NCBI RefSeq assembly: GCF_918797505.1
Contig: NC_092793.1
Location: 62,329,749 to 62,393,748 of the forward strand
Direction: 5' to 3'
From: Bemisia tabaci
Taxonomy: Eukaryota > Arthropoda > Insecta > Hemiptera > Aleyrodidae
DNA: 64,000 bases
Made by a program: the position numbers and the translations under genes
Notes under the pieces: generated by a model
What the model was told of the DNA's origin: nothing
Databases searched by the model: none
Seen by the model: the letters and a program-made list of their open reading frames with translations, nothing else
Shown: positions 22,391 through 33,084 of the stretch, in pieces
Numbering within the stretch: position 1 is the first letter of the stretch
Layout: each line of letters starts with the position of its first letter

Positions 22391-22734
22391 TTGAGGGTAT
22401 AGTTTGAGGTTGAGGAGGAATCACGTAGTTGAGGTTTTCATATAGTCTTCAGGCTATTTAAAGTGCAGTATTTTCTTGCGAAGTTTTCAGAATTTCGGTC
22501 CTGAAATTTCTAAGGCCTCATTAAATGCAGAGAAATGAAGAAATACAAATAAATTCTAGTCTACTTCGTGGATTTTTCTTAAGTCTCTCCATTTCCAAAT
22601 ATTTTATCAGGTTAAAATTATCTCCCCTGAATTTTCATTGGTTTTAAAGAATCCTAGCCCTTTTAATGGTCTAATAATGAAGTTTCACTATTTCACTGAT
22701 CTGAATTAACCCCATGGAAACCGCAATCTTGCCT

Positions 22735-23200
22735 TTGCTCGATTAGAAAGCATCCGTAAGGATGCACTGGAGTGTGATGTCTGGTAATAGACGGTCGTGT
22801 CGAGTCACATCCGTGGGTTGTTTTGGGGGGTTCGGGACTCGGATGGGCGGGAAGGATAGACGGTGGGGAAAGCAAGCGAAGGAGCGCCTGCCGGGCCCAC
22901 GTGGACGACGGAAACGATGCAGCATGACGGAAAAAGCGGGAAGGGGAGCAATAAAAATAAATCGAGTGCACACTGCAGGTCATTGGCTCGGATTGGTGAA
23001 AACACGGTAAGACGCGGCGCGGACACGACTCGACGTATTTTTCATTCTTATTTGCGTCAAATGCAGGTATTGACTTATCACTCGATCGATTGTCGCTAAC
23101 CTCCAAGATCCGCTTCTTTCGTCGAAGAGGCTTCAGTGCTTCGTTTCCTTTCGACACAACCCAAGTCTAAAACGTAGAGCCGTGGAGAACTGTAACACGT
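22735..23200. other. CpG-rich patch, possible promoter or 5' exon
   Basis: GC- and CpG-rich compared with its surroundings, with a minus-strand open frame (22693-23157) rich in R, P and S. There is no good start context, splice pair or recognisable domain, so a transcript start region is only a suggestion. Confidence 0.25.
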
Positions 23201-23329
23201 ACCGCAAGGGTGCCGAGAGTAGGGTAGCTACTAGCATTTTCAACTCGAAGCCCTTTTAGCTTCGCTCAATAAGAGAGTTCTTGCGTGTGTAAGAAATTCG
23301 TGATTTGTGTACTTTCTCTACCGTATAAT

Positions 23330-23790
23330 TTCGTCAGAAACACGGTGGTGTAACTGGTTTTCTCTGAAAACAACTCCTAAACTAAAAAAAAAAAAACAAA
23401 AAACAAAAAAAAAAACCCTCTCAAAGTTCAGGCCGTAATGGTGCGAGGGGATGTCCCACACTACGTAGAGAGTTCACCTCTATGTCTAGTCGAACTCTTC
23501 ATACATAGGTAGGGATTAAATACATTAGCAGGGTTAAAGTGGTTCCTATCTTTGAATCGCAAAACAAAGTGGCAACCCTGCTAAATTGTACTTGCTCCCT
23601 ATGTGTGCATGAAGAGTTTGACCAGATTTGGAGGTGGACTCTCAACGTAGCTTGGGATATCCCCTTACGGCCAGAATTCAGAGATAACCAGTGGCAACAT
23701 CGTGTTTCTCGCGACATTTTACACATGCAAGTCCTCCATAATGGACTCGTTTCGCTAGCAGGCTTACTTTTTTGGCGTAATACAGGGGTT
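23330..23790. repeat. Palindromic element related to the core of the 1-3057 foldback
   Basis: agaaacacggtggtgtaact, ttttctctgaaaacaactcc, ggggatgtcccacactac and gagagttcacctc at left are matched in inverse at right by gtggcaacatcgtgttt, gcttgggatatccccttacg and gaggtggactctcaacgtag. The same words in the same order form 1815-2200. The centre lies near 23550. It is a second, diverged copy of that core without the long outer arms. Confidence 0.75.
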
Positions 23791-23873
23791 TTCAGAAGCC
23801 ACAGAGAATGTTGATCGCGAGACAAAGAATTTTGCGAAGACAATGTCGATCAATGATGAAAAAAAAAAAAAAA

Positions 23874-23998
23874 AAATTGGCCTCCGGCCAATTTATGCAC
23901 GGCGCTTCGCGCCGGCATATACGGGGGCTTCGCTCCCCATCATGGTGCGAGAATCGCACAACCCTTTCTCGCTTTTGCCGGCGCTCCGCGCTGGCATA
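23874..23998. repeat. Block of five consecutive triloop hairpins
   Basis: Directly after an 18-A run come aaattggcc-tcc-ggccaattt (9-bp stem), ggcgc-ttc-gcgcc, a gggg..gcttcgc..cccc hairpin, gtgcga-gaa-tcgcac, and gccggcgc-tcc-gcgctggc (8-bp stem with one G-T pair). All have three-base loops. The block is much more GC-rich than its surroundings. Confidence 0.8.
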
Positions 23999-23999
23999 G

Positions 24000-24980
24000 G
24001 CACTTTTACTGGAATATTTAGAAAAATACTGCCGATTTTACAAAATCATGAAGTTTGATTGGAATTTTGATCGCAGGACAATAGTTATGAAATTTTTATT
24101 CAAACCACTGAACTTTATTGTAAATGTCTTCGCGATATGTGATGAATTCATATATTCGGACTCGACTTGTTGATTTTATGAGGCATCTTCAATTAAATAT
24201 GTAATTGATTAACGAAGTCTCCTGTCAAAAACGGCGATCCGTAAAAATCTTAGCTTCTCTACGATTCATTAGGATCCATTAGATTCATTGACATCATACT
24301 TCAGATACGATTTTATATTATAATCTCTCCTTAAGCACGGTCAAAAGCCATCAAATATCTACTTGTATGGGTAGAATGACTATTCGATGTTTAAATAGTC
24401 TTTAAAACTAAACGATTTTCGCTTAGCATCTCCCAAATTTTAAATTTGGCGGGCGAATCTACCTGCTGGAAGGTTCACCACACGCCCGCCAAGAGCGCCA
24501 TCTCCTTACCGCGTATCTCCATAAGTCAAAGCGAAAACAATGGAGAGCGCCATCTCCTTGCTGCTGTCGACAAACGTCAACAAACCTCGGGTTATAACAA
24601 TTATAACCTCCTGTATTAACAAGCATTAAATCAGTCATTTTTGTGCTTAGTACCTCGTAAGAAGGAACCGCGAAAGATGGAATCTGCCGGGATTCTAAAT
24701 TCATTAACAAACATATTAGTTTTTAATAAAGATCTAAGTGTCAGTTCTTGCGTTAGCTTGATGATTCATAGTACCTATGTAATGTTAGTACCTAATTAGT
24801 TGTCTAATTTTGCTTGGTGTATACCTACGGAGTAATTTTGGAAATCGTATATGATGCATTATATAATGCATTTGAATTCCTAGGTTTCACCTGACTCAAA
24901 GCGTTTGCTGCTATTATCTAGAAGCGTTCCGACTCATTTATCAGAGAATTGAGCGTTTCCTATCGGCCCCTCTGCAATTA
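24000..24980. other. Noncoding stretch
   Basis: No gene or element recognised. The twice-occurring phrase gcgccatctcctt (24496 and 24548) hints at a short local duplication. Confidence 0.4.
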
Positions 24981-24984
24981 TGAG

Positions 24985-25450
24985 ATTAGTCCAAAAATCC
25001 TTTAGGAACTTAAATTAATGACTCAGATGGTGCTTTTGAGCCAACTTTCAAAGAATTAAAGGCATTTTTTTCAAAATCTACAGTCCATGAGCTCTCCGTG
25101 TGACCGAAGTGCTCTCCTCGCTATATGACGCGTAACCCTTCAATTTTTAGTTTAGTCCAAAGACCTCATAGGAACTTACATTAATGAACCAGGTGGTGCT
25201 CTTATGCCAACTTTCGAAGAAATGAAAGGCATTTTTTTTCAAATTTACAGTCTTAGAAAATGAGTTGTTTGTGTGATGTCGCGGAGCAAAGTGCCCTACT
25301 TTTGGGCCTCGTAATCCCTTGAATTTTGAGTTTAGTCCAAAGATCTTTTAGGAACTTAAATTAATGACCCAGGTGATGTGCTTGATGCCCACTTTCAAAG
25401 AATTAAAGGCATTTTTCAAAATTTACAGTCCCTCAAAATGAGCTTTCCGT
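24985..25450. repeat. Three-copy diverged tandem repeat, unit about 165-182 bp
   Basis: Units start agtccaaaaatcctttagg (24991), agtccaaagacctcatagg (25155) and agtccaaagatcttttagg (25337). Each continues aacttaaattaatgac, then ccaactttcaaagaatt and aaaggcattttt, then acagtc. Noncoding. Confidence 0.85.
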
Positions 25451-26157
25451 GTGAAATTGCTGAAAATGGACCTTTAACCCAATTTGACCCTAGCCCCCCA
25501 AATTTTAGCGTACCCCAAAATCGTTTGACGTGCATAAGCCGACCATAAATATGGTGTTCTGTGAGAATTTTGAATGAAATCGAACAGATAGTAACTGAGA
25601 TATCGCTGTAGACAGATTTGGGGGACGTCGGACGGACGGACACACATTTTTTCAAGTATGGTTATTTTGACTCCTGGGACCTTAAAACGTCTAGAAATGA
25701 TGAAATTTCAACTTTTTTTTTTTTTTTTTTTCTTGGAGGATGACAATACTTCCTCTCTACCCTAGGGGAGCAAGAAAGTAAAAATAGGATACACGTACGG
25801 CACAGCACTCCATATTTTCAGGCGTGAAAGTTAAATTTTTAGACGCAATTGGCGGACAACGCTACATCCGCACACTTTTTCCTGTTTTAAGTCTCGTACA
25901 ATTATTACGAGTGCTACACTACAATTTCGTTGTGGCTCAATTTGGCAACCTTGCAATTAGAATCCCTCCGTTCATCATGAATTTCTGACAAAGCATCACT
26001 AGCTGATGGAGCATTGTCCTATTCCCCCAGTTTTTTTCGCTATCTTACACTATACATGTACATTTTAATGGTTTTTATGTTCACGTCACCACTTTTTTTT
26101 TTGCCCTCCAAACATTTGAGCACATACACTGCAGAGTGGCAGATGCTGAAAAACATA

Positions 26158-27853
26158 CAGGGTGTTAAAAAACTCCCCTCCCTCCCTCTAACTTTTTACC
26201 TATAGTGGGGTCCACGAAGGATGATTCCTGAGCCGCGGGTATTTCTTGCAAACGCTGGCAGCAGCGACACCCAAGTCCGGACCGTCCGAACCGAGTCTCG
26301 AGTTCGCGCGACAATGCCGAGCCGAGCCACGATCGAACCCTAATTACTTACACGTAATTTCCGATTTCACCATCCTACTAGAATGAACAAAACTTTTCTG
26401 AAAATTGTTTAACATGTATTTAGCAAATGCTTTCTTACTCTCCGTTAAAACACGAGTAAAAAGAGACCTCGTTTATAAAAATTGGTCAAATACGAGTGGC
26501 AGAGATATTACAGTTCGAGAAACGATGAAATTAATGAAAACTGGGCCTCTTAACAAGAGGGGAAGAGAAGGAAAAACTGAAAAATGTTAATTAAGATTAC
26601 ATTTCATTAAGTTCAGAATTTTACGAGCAATTCAACCATGTATTTTACGAAGACATTGGGGTAAAATTGCAAGAAATTGATCTTTCACAAAAGGACCATC
26701 CTTTTTAAGAACTTTGACCTGAAGATAGGGGTAGAATTGCAGCGGTTCGTATACAATAGCTGTTCGTGTTCACGATACCCGGTCACGTCGATGTGAGTGC
26801 TCGACCTCGCAGCGTTGTCATTTACATGGTTCATGCGTTTATTCGCCCGATTTTTCAGGGATCATCGTTCGTGGGCCCTACTGTTATTGAGGTAGAGATT
26901 TGAAACTTGGAGGACGTTCCTAGGTCAAAGGGAGCTTCTTTTTGACCCCTCCCCCCATAACATTTTCAGGGCGGCTCCTTGAGGGGGGGGGGAGGTAACC
27001 CATTTTTCCCCCAAAGGGAAGACCTCCTTTGTGGTACCTCGTTTGAAAGGGCATAAAAAAAAAATGGCGCAAACTCGAAGTCATTATCTTGAACCGTTTC
27101 AAAATGGCGGCCGGTAAAAGTTAAAAATGGCCGAAAACTCGGCTATATGCTTAAGAATTTGCCTGATACTGGGTATCTGTGGGTATTTCCGCACGAGAAA
27201 AACGAATTTGACGATTTATTGTTTTTTTTTTTTTTTTAAAAAAACCCAATTTTTCAAAACGGCGTGGGTGGTCGGTTAAGGTTCAAAATGGCCAAAAATT
27301 GACAAACTCGATTTTTTGCCGATGGATTCGCCTGACACTCGGTATCTATGGGTGTTTTGACACGAGCAAAACAAATTTGACGTTAGATTAAATCGCAAAA
27401 ATCGGAAAAATCGAGTTTGTCAATTTCGGCCATTTTGAACCTAAACAGACTGCCGTTTTGAAAAATTAGGTTTTTTTAAAAACGTCCAACATCAAATTCG
27501 TATTTTTCGTGCGGAAATATGTCCAGATACCGAGTTTCAGGTAAATTTATGTGCAAATAGCCGAGGTACCAATTTTGAAACGGTTAAAGATAATGACTTC
27601 GGGTTTACGCGATTTTTTTTTTTTTTTCTTATGCTCTTTCAAACGAGGCACCACAAAGGGGGGGTCTTACCAATTGAAAAAAAAAAAGTTTGGATCTGTT
27701 TCCCTTCCCCCTAAGAGGGGCCCCCTGAAAATTTTATGGGGGGCAGGGGCCAAAAAATAGCTACCTTTGAACTAGGAACGTCCCCCAAGTTTCAAATCTC
27801 TACCTCAATTAGGTAAAAAGTTAGGGGGAGGGGGGGACTTTTCCAACACCCTG
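26158..27853. mobile_element. Foldback element with CAGGGTGTT termini, interrupted by a nested element
   Basis: Left end cagggtgttaaaaaactccc and right end ggggacttttccaacaccctg are inverted. Beyond the nested insertion at about 26206-26878 the arms continue inverted for nearly 500 bp each (26880-27350 against 27380-27855), meeting near 27365, so the pre-insertion element was about 1 kb and almost entirely palindromic. Arms carry gtttgtcaatttcggccatt and its inverse. No ORF of interest. Confidence 0.75.
26206..26878. mobile_element. Nested TIR element
   Basis: Termini gtggggtccacgaaggatga and tcatcgttcgtgggccctac are imperfect inverted repeats of about 28 bp. The insertion splits ttacct/attgaggtag, which is contiguous in the other arm of the host element (27806-27820). 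The target duplication is not clean. Confidence 0.6.
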
Positions 27854-28199
27854 TATGCCTGGAGATAACAGCTTGCAAACTAGAAAATATCATTACTATT
27901 ACTTAGTTTTGAAAAGGAGGCCCATACAGCTGCCAAAATTGCCTTTCCTGATAGTGATCATACGACACTGCCTAAAAACTCAAAGGTGCCAATCAAGTAT
28001 TACGTGAGTCACTAAGGGGTGTATCCAATCCAATATTTGTTACTACGAAAGGGTAGGTTACAATCCTATGTCAATGCGGCCAACCTGGATACCTCTTACA
28101 TATTTATTTTCGTGTTTGGATTTCAGCTTACAAAAATTACGTGTGCGTTATTGAAATGTTATACGTTCAGAGGTATCCAAAAACAACAAATCAGAGGTT

Positions 28200-28445
28200 C
28201 GTCGCTGCAAAAAGAGCTTAATTCAAAAACGCCGATTTTGCCCCCCCCCCTTTAGATTTGGCTCGAAGTTGGCTCAGATTAAGTGCCAGGTGTATCCGAT
28301 GGGTGTACACAATTTCAGCCACCTCGGATAGTCGAGGGAGAGGCGGCAGGGGACAAAATTGCCAATTTTGCAAAACTTCAAAAATCGACACCTCCGGAGT
28401 GGTTTCCGTGAAAGTGTTGCAGTTTGCGCTTTTCATAAGAAGAAT
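28200..28445. repeat. Dispersed repeat, copy 1 (partner 48825-49045)
   Basis: Shares aaaacgccgattttg, gatttggc, ttggctcagat, atttcagcc.cctcggata, gggcaggggg, aatcgacacctc/aatcgatatctc and gtgttgc.gtttgcgct with 48825-49045, in the same orientation. Boundaries and nature are unknown. Confidence 0.7.
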
Positions 28446-28484
28446 TTCTCATACTTTACGACGCCAAAATAGGTTTCTACCTTT

Positions 28485-28680
28485 TGTTGTTTAGTTACTA
28501 AATAACTAGTCCAGAGACGAATAAGTTTAAACATTTTATTAGAGCAGAACTTAGCACTACATTGCTACAAAGAGTATAGATAGAGTAAGAGAGAGGGACT
28601 CACTCACTCGGGCAGTACAGACTGACTTCGCGTACAGAGGGACAGTTCTTGTATTTGGATTACAGATTAAAATAACAACA
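28485..28680 (-). repeat. 3' LTR of the copia element
   Basis: 196 bp, tgttgtttagttactaaata at the plus-strand left and aataacaaca at the right. On the minus strand an AATAAA poly(A) signal lies at 28540-28535, and CTATCTATACTC upstream of it could serve as a TATA-like box. Confidence 0.95.
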
Positions 28681-28693
28681 CGCTCCCTTAATC
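28681..28693 (-). promoter_or_regulatory. Probable polypurine tract
   Basis: Minus strand reads ggattaagggagcg immediately before the 3' LTR TGTTG. The MITE at 28694 and its target duplication begin right at this site, so the original tract may be slightly altered. Confidence 0.5.
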
Positions 28694-29117
28694 CAACGAA
28701 CTACACCTCTAGAATGGCCGCGAGATAGCAAACCTGCGGTACGCGCAAGGGCCGGTTTTTGAAGGCAGGAGGGGGGTGGGAGCCCAAGTATAGCTAACCT
28801 CAATCTCCATTTCTGCTGCGTCTTGCCCATAAGGATTACATGTGAAAATTTCAACCTATGTAAACTTTCATTTTTTTTGAGGTTTGCTTTCAAAGTTCCT
28901 ATTTTTTGAATTAAGAAAACCTTTGGAGGTGCGATTATTATGCAATCTTTTCATTGCTATCACTTTATTCAACAATATTCGGCAAAATGTGGGCAGCGTC
29001 TGACATGGGTTTAGATGGCAGCCTGCTGTGTGAGCCCAAGTAAACCTAACCTATATCAACTTCAAAACGTTCCGGGTCTCTAACACTGGTCGGCCATTCT
29101 AGAGGTGTAGTTCGTTG
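28694..29117. mobile_element. hAT-like MITE inserted in the copia 3' region
   Basis: Perfect 27-bp terminal inverted repeats (start caacgaactacacctctaga). Flanking 8-bp direct repeat ccttaatc at 28686-28693 and 29118-29125. 424 bp, no ORF. It lies between the end of the copia ORF (29188) and the 3' LTR. A diverged copy is at 15293-15711. Confidence 0.95.
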
Positions 29118-29187
29118 CCTTAATCTAAATACTAAATAGAAATACATTGTGTGGTTACGGGAAAGAGGAAAATACAAAACTTGTTTT

Positions 29188-32100
29188 TTAAATCAGGTTG
29201 ATAGCATTTCTACAAAATCTAAGTTTTTCGCCAGGTAATGGCTTAGTCAAAGCATCTGCTGGCATTTTGTCAGTCGACAAATACTTTACGACAATAGTAC
29301 CCTTTTCAACGTATTCTCTAATATAATGGAAACGAACATCAATGTGCTTTGAACGATTATGGAGAACTGGATTTTTGGATAAATTATCAGCGCCTTGACT
29401 GTCACTAAACAAAAGGGTCGTTGGTCTATCAACATTTAGGATTTCATTTAGTAGACCTCTCAAAAATACAGCTTCCTTGCTCGCTTCGCTTAGGGCAATA
29501 TATTCAGACTCAGTTGAGCTTTGAGCAACGCAAGATTGCTTCTTCGACATCCAGGAGATCGGACCACTTGACAGACAAAATACATAGCCAGAATATGATT
29601 TGCGATCAATTTTATTCTGAGCCCAATCGGCGTCAGCAAAACCTATGAGGTCCCTGTCGTCTTTTTCATAACATAAACTAAAGTTTTTAGTGCCTTTAAG
29701 GTACCGTAGCACTCGTTTGGCTGCTTGCCAATGCTCAGTTGTAAACTTAGTGTTAAATTGACTGAGGTAAGCTGTCGCATAGGCAATATCAGGGCGACTG
29801 TTGACTGCCAAATACATTAAAGATCCAATTAATGATTGATAAGGGACATCAGGGGGACAGACTGTTTCCTCACTTGCTTCAAACTGAAGATTGGCAATCA
29901 TAGGGGTACTAGCAGGGTTACAATTTGTCATATTAAAACGGGTCAACAGATCTTCAATAAAAGCAATTTGATTTACTTTTATCATGTTGGCTGATTGATC
30001 AACATTTAGACCTAAAACTGCTCTTGCAGTGCCTAAATCTTTTATGTCAAAACTGTTTTGCATCTCTTTTTTGAGGTTTTTTACCGTGATTTCATCATTA
30101 GAAAAAATCAGGGAGTCATCGACATGAACGGCTATAATGGTATACTGATCTTTTGAAATATTGAGGTACACACAAGGTTCATATTTAGACTTTGTAAAAC
30201 CTAACTTTAACATAACTGAGTCGTACATTCCGTACCAGACACGTGACGCTTGCTTTAAACCATACAAAGCTTTTGAGAGTAGGCAAACTTTGTCTTTGTC
30301 ATTTTTATCTACAAAGCCTTGAGGCTGTTCCATGTAGATAGTTTCGGATAAGTCTCCGTTTAAAAAGGCATTGTTAACATCAACATGGTCAATCTTTAAA
30401 CCCAATTTTGCAGACAAACTAAAGAGCAATCTGAGAGAAGATTTACTTATGACTGGAGAATATGTCTCATCATAGTCAACGCCAAACTCTTGTGTGAACC
30501 CTTTAGCGACTAACCTAGCCTTGAACTCAGGATCACCATTGACTGGATGTTTAATTTTATACACCCACTTACATTTAATAACATTGACATCTTTTGGTCT
30601 TTCGACGAGTCTCCATGTGTTGTTGTGGTGCAGAGCCTGCATTTCTCTCTCCATCGCTAGTTGCCACTGTGCGCTGTCGTTGCTTTTAACTGCTTGGCTG
30701 TAGGTCACTGGAACAGATTCGACTTCATCACTGAGATACATCACGTAATCTGGAAACTCCTTTTTCTTCCTTTGCCTAATGGGGAAGCGACGTTCTTCAT
30801 CGGTGTTGTCATCATTCAAACCCGTGTCGCTGTCCAGACAAATTCGCACTAAATCTTTGGAACTTTTAATTTCAGATTCAGCATTTTCTGATTTCAGTTT
30901 CGCACTCTGTCCGTTTTCAATGAACACTACATCGCGTGACCGCACTATCTTCTTTGGATTCTCTGGGTCAATGAGACGATATCCTTTCGATTCTTCTGAA
31001 TAACCGACAAAAATGTGCTTCTTACTCTTAGCATCCAGTTTCTTCCTCAATTCATCTGATACATGCGCATATGCTTCACAGCCAAACATTCTTAGATGAG
31101 ATAGATCCACTTTCTTTCCACTCCAAACTTCTTCAGGTGTCTTACCGACAACAGCCCTGTGGGGGGAACGATTTTTCAAGTAGACAGCTGTGTTGGCTGC
31201 TTCCGCCCAAAAGTCTTTTGGAAGTTTGGCATCTTCTAGCATGCAGCGAGTCTTCTCCATGATCCAACGATTCACCCTCTCGGCAACACCATTTTGTTGC
31301 GGTGATCTGGGGACAGATTTTTGATGCAAGATACCATTCTGCTGCAAAAACTTGGCCATGGCGTTGCTGATGTATTCCCCGCCGTTATCCGATCTGAGAA
31401 TTTTTATTTTCTTATCTGTTTGGTTTTCGACAAAGGCTTTGAAGTTTATAAAATGGTCATAAACCTCATCCTTCGTTCGGAGAAAATAGATGAAAACCTT
31501 TCTAGAGAAATCATCAGTGAACGTGAGGATATAGTTCTTGCCACTGAAAGACTGCACACTCATGGGCCCACAAAGGTCGGTGTGAACGATGCCCAACAGA
31601 TCTTTCGCACGATTGCAGCATATTTTTTTGAACGGTTTGCGGGCATGCTTGCCCATAACACAAGGAATACACTTGCTGGAATTCTGTAGGTCATGCTTGT
31701 CGAAACTTATGCCGGTAGCCATACCTTTGTTCAAGAGGTCCATTCCATACCTGGGTAAATGGCCGAGACGTCGGTGCCAGATATCAGGTGATACACTCGA
31801 AGTAGGAGCATTGAGAGCTTGAGGCTCGAGAACCTCCGTCACTGATTGCATCGCTGCACTGTCGCGCACTAAGTTTAAGCGATACAGGCCGTTGATGCAG
31901 TCTGCGGATGCAACTGGTTTTCCTGAATAGAGCGCACCTTCCCGAAAAATTTCACAGCCGCGAGCACGGAAAATAACTGCGAAACCTTTATTTACCACGG
32001 CACTAACAGAGAGTAGATTCGTAGAAAGATTCGGCACATATGTTACATTTGAGATCGCTGTTAAAGGGCTGTCTTCAAAGGAAACTTGCACATTTCCGCA

Positions 32101-33045
32101 ACCAGCAGTATGCATCTTTTCACCATTTGCTGCGGTGACTTCCATACTGGAATTGGAATCACAGTAATCACTCAACCATGACTTAGTATTTGTCATGTGC
32201 GCTGAAGCACCTGAGTCAACATACCAATCAGAGCTACTGTACTGGACACACAGACTGGTTAAAAGTGATGTGTCATCCTTCGCTGTCTTCTGCTTCTGGT
32301 CAGTCGGGTCTGGAGTACTCTTCTTCTCGTTGGCCCAAGAGTTATTCTTCTTCTTTGGCTTGTTCCGACACTGAGACTTGAAATGTCCAAGCTGATTACA
32401 GTTGTAACACTTAACTGGTTTTCCTGTGGCTTTAGAAAGCCTTTTACCGCCTGAGTATAGGGCAGATTCTTCGCTAGCGGTGTGTCGGTCGATTTCATTG
32501 ATGAGTTTCGTTTTGATGAAATCACTTGAAATCTTCGCAGATGAATTTTCAATTGCCATGACTAGAGGGTCATATTCTGCAGGTAATCCACTCAACATAA
32601 TCACTCCAACAAATTCATCATCAATGGGTTGATTGATATCAGCTAATTTTTGAGTGGTTGACAGAATTTCATCTACATATTCTTCCATAGAGTTATGGTG
32701 TTCCCTTTTGATGGAAAACAACTTTCTAAGTAAGGACAATCTGCGAGACAGACCTGTGTCTTCATATGCTTTAATTAAAGCATCCCATGCTTCCTTAGCT
32801 GTTTCACACTTTCTGACATGCGAGAATACACAAGGTTTTACCGTGAGACAAATCTTGGCCAGAGCTTTCGCATCATTCTTGGCCCGTTTGCTTTCAGATG
32901 TCTTGTCATCTTCTGAGTAGCCAGTTACTGCTTCCCATAAGTCTTCATGAATCAGCAACATTTTCATGGTAAATTTCCAATTCGAGAAATTCTCTCTTCC
33001 GCTGAGTTTTTCAATTGAGATTGGCGTTGTTTTGGTGGCATCCAT
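29188..33045 (-). CDS. Copia-type Gag-Pol polyprotein, 1285 aa, intact
   Basis: A single ORF encodes all activities needed for copia retrotransposition: coat formation, polyprotein processing, reverse transcription and integration. The N-terminal Gag region (about 1-200) is followed by a CCHC zinc knuckle CYNCNQLGHFKSQC at 213-226. The aspartic protease has DSGA with D277. The integrase zinc-binding domain has H424, H429, C459 and C462, and the core has D490, D553 (LRSDNGGEY) and E589 (GVAERVN) in D,D35E spacing. The reverse transcriptase includes FKARLVAKGF at 841, D889 in VDVNNAFLNG, and HVDD at 974-977 in place of the commoner YVDD. The RNase H has D1138, E1179 and D1215, and the C-terminus carries RSKHIDVRFHYIRE and ADALTKPL. 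Length is normal for the family and no stop or frameshift is visible. The start ATG follows the leader directly. Confidence 0.97.
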   Translation of the reverse strand: MDATKTTPISIEKLSGRENFSNWKFTMKMLLIHEDLWEAVTGYSEDDKTSESKRAKNDAKALAKICLTVKPCVFSHVRKCETAKEAWDALIKAYEDTGLSRRLSLLRKLFSIKREHHNSMEEYVDEILSTTQKLADINQPIDDEFVGVIMLSGLPAEYDPLVMAIENSSAKISSDFIKTKLINEIDRHTASEESALYSGGKRLSKATGKPVKCYNCNQLGHFKSQCRNKPKKKNNSWANEKKSTPDPTDQKQKTAKDDTSLLTSLCVQYSSSDWYVDSGASAHMTNTKSWLSDYCDSNSSMEVTAANGEKMHTAGCGNVQVSFEDSPLTAISNVTYVPNLSTNLLSVSAVVNKGFAVIFRARGCEIFREGALYSGKPVASADCINGLYRLNLVRDSAAMQSVTEVLEPQALNAPTSSVSPDIWHRRLGHLPRYGMDLLNKGMATGISFDKHDLQNSSKCIPCVMGKHARKPFKKICCNRAKDLLGIVHTDLCGPMSVQSFSGKNYILTFTDDFSRKVFIYFLRTKDEVYDHFINFKAFVENQTDKKIKILRSDNGGEYISNAMAKFLQQNGILHQKSVPRSPQQNGVAERVNRWIMEKTRCMLEDAKLPKDFWAEAANTAVYLKNRSPHRAVVGKTPEEVWSGKKVDLSHLRMFGCEAYAHVSDELRKKLDAKSKKHIFVGYSEESKGYRLIDPENPKKIVRSRDVVFIENGQSAKLKSENAESEIKSSKDLVRICLDSDTGLNDDNTDEERRFPIRQRKKKEFPDYVMYLSDEVESVPVTYSQAVKSNDSAQWQLAMEREMQALHHNNTWRLVERPKDVNVIKCKWVYKIKHPVNGDPEFKARLVAKGFTQEFGVDYDETYSPVISKSSLRLLFSLSAKLGLKIDHVDVNNAFLNGDLSETIYMEQPQGFVDKNDKDKVCLLSKALYGLKQASRVWYGMYDSVMLKLGFTKSKYEPCVYLNISKDQYTIIAVHVDDSLIFSNDEITVKNLKKEMQNSFDIKDLGTARAVLGLNVDQSANMIKVNQIAFIEDLLTRFNMTNCNPASTPMIANLQFEASEETVCPPDVPYQSLIGSLMYLAVNSRPDIAYATAYLSQFNTKFTTEHWQAAKRVLRYLKGTKNFSLCYEKDDRDLIGFADADWAQNKIDRKSYSGYVFCLSSGPISWMSKKQSCVAQSSTESEYIALSEASKEAVFLRGLLNEILNVDRPTTLLFSDSQGADNLSKNPVLHNRSKHIDVRFHYIREYVEKGTIVVKYLSTDKMPADALTKPLPGEKLRFCRNAINLI

Positions 33046-33084
33046 CTTGTGAAACTAGAGCCGCGCACACGCGATGATGTTTAC

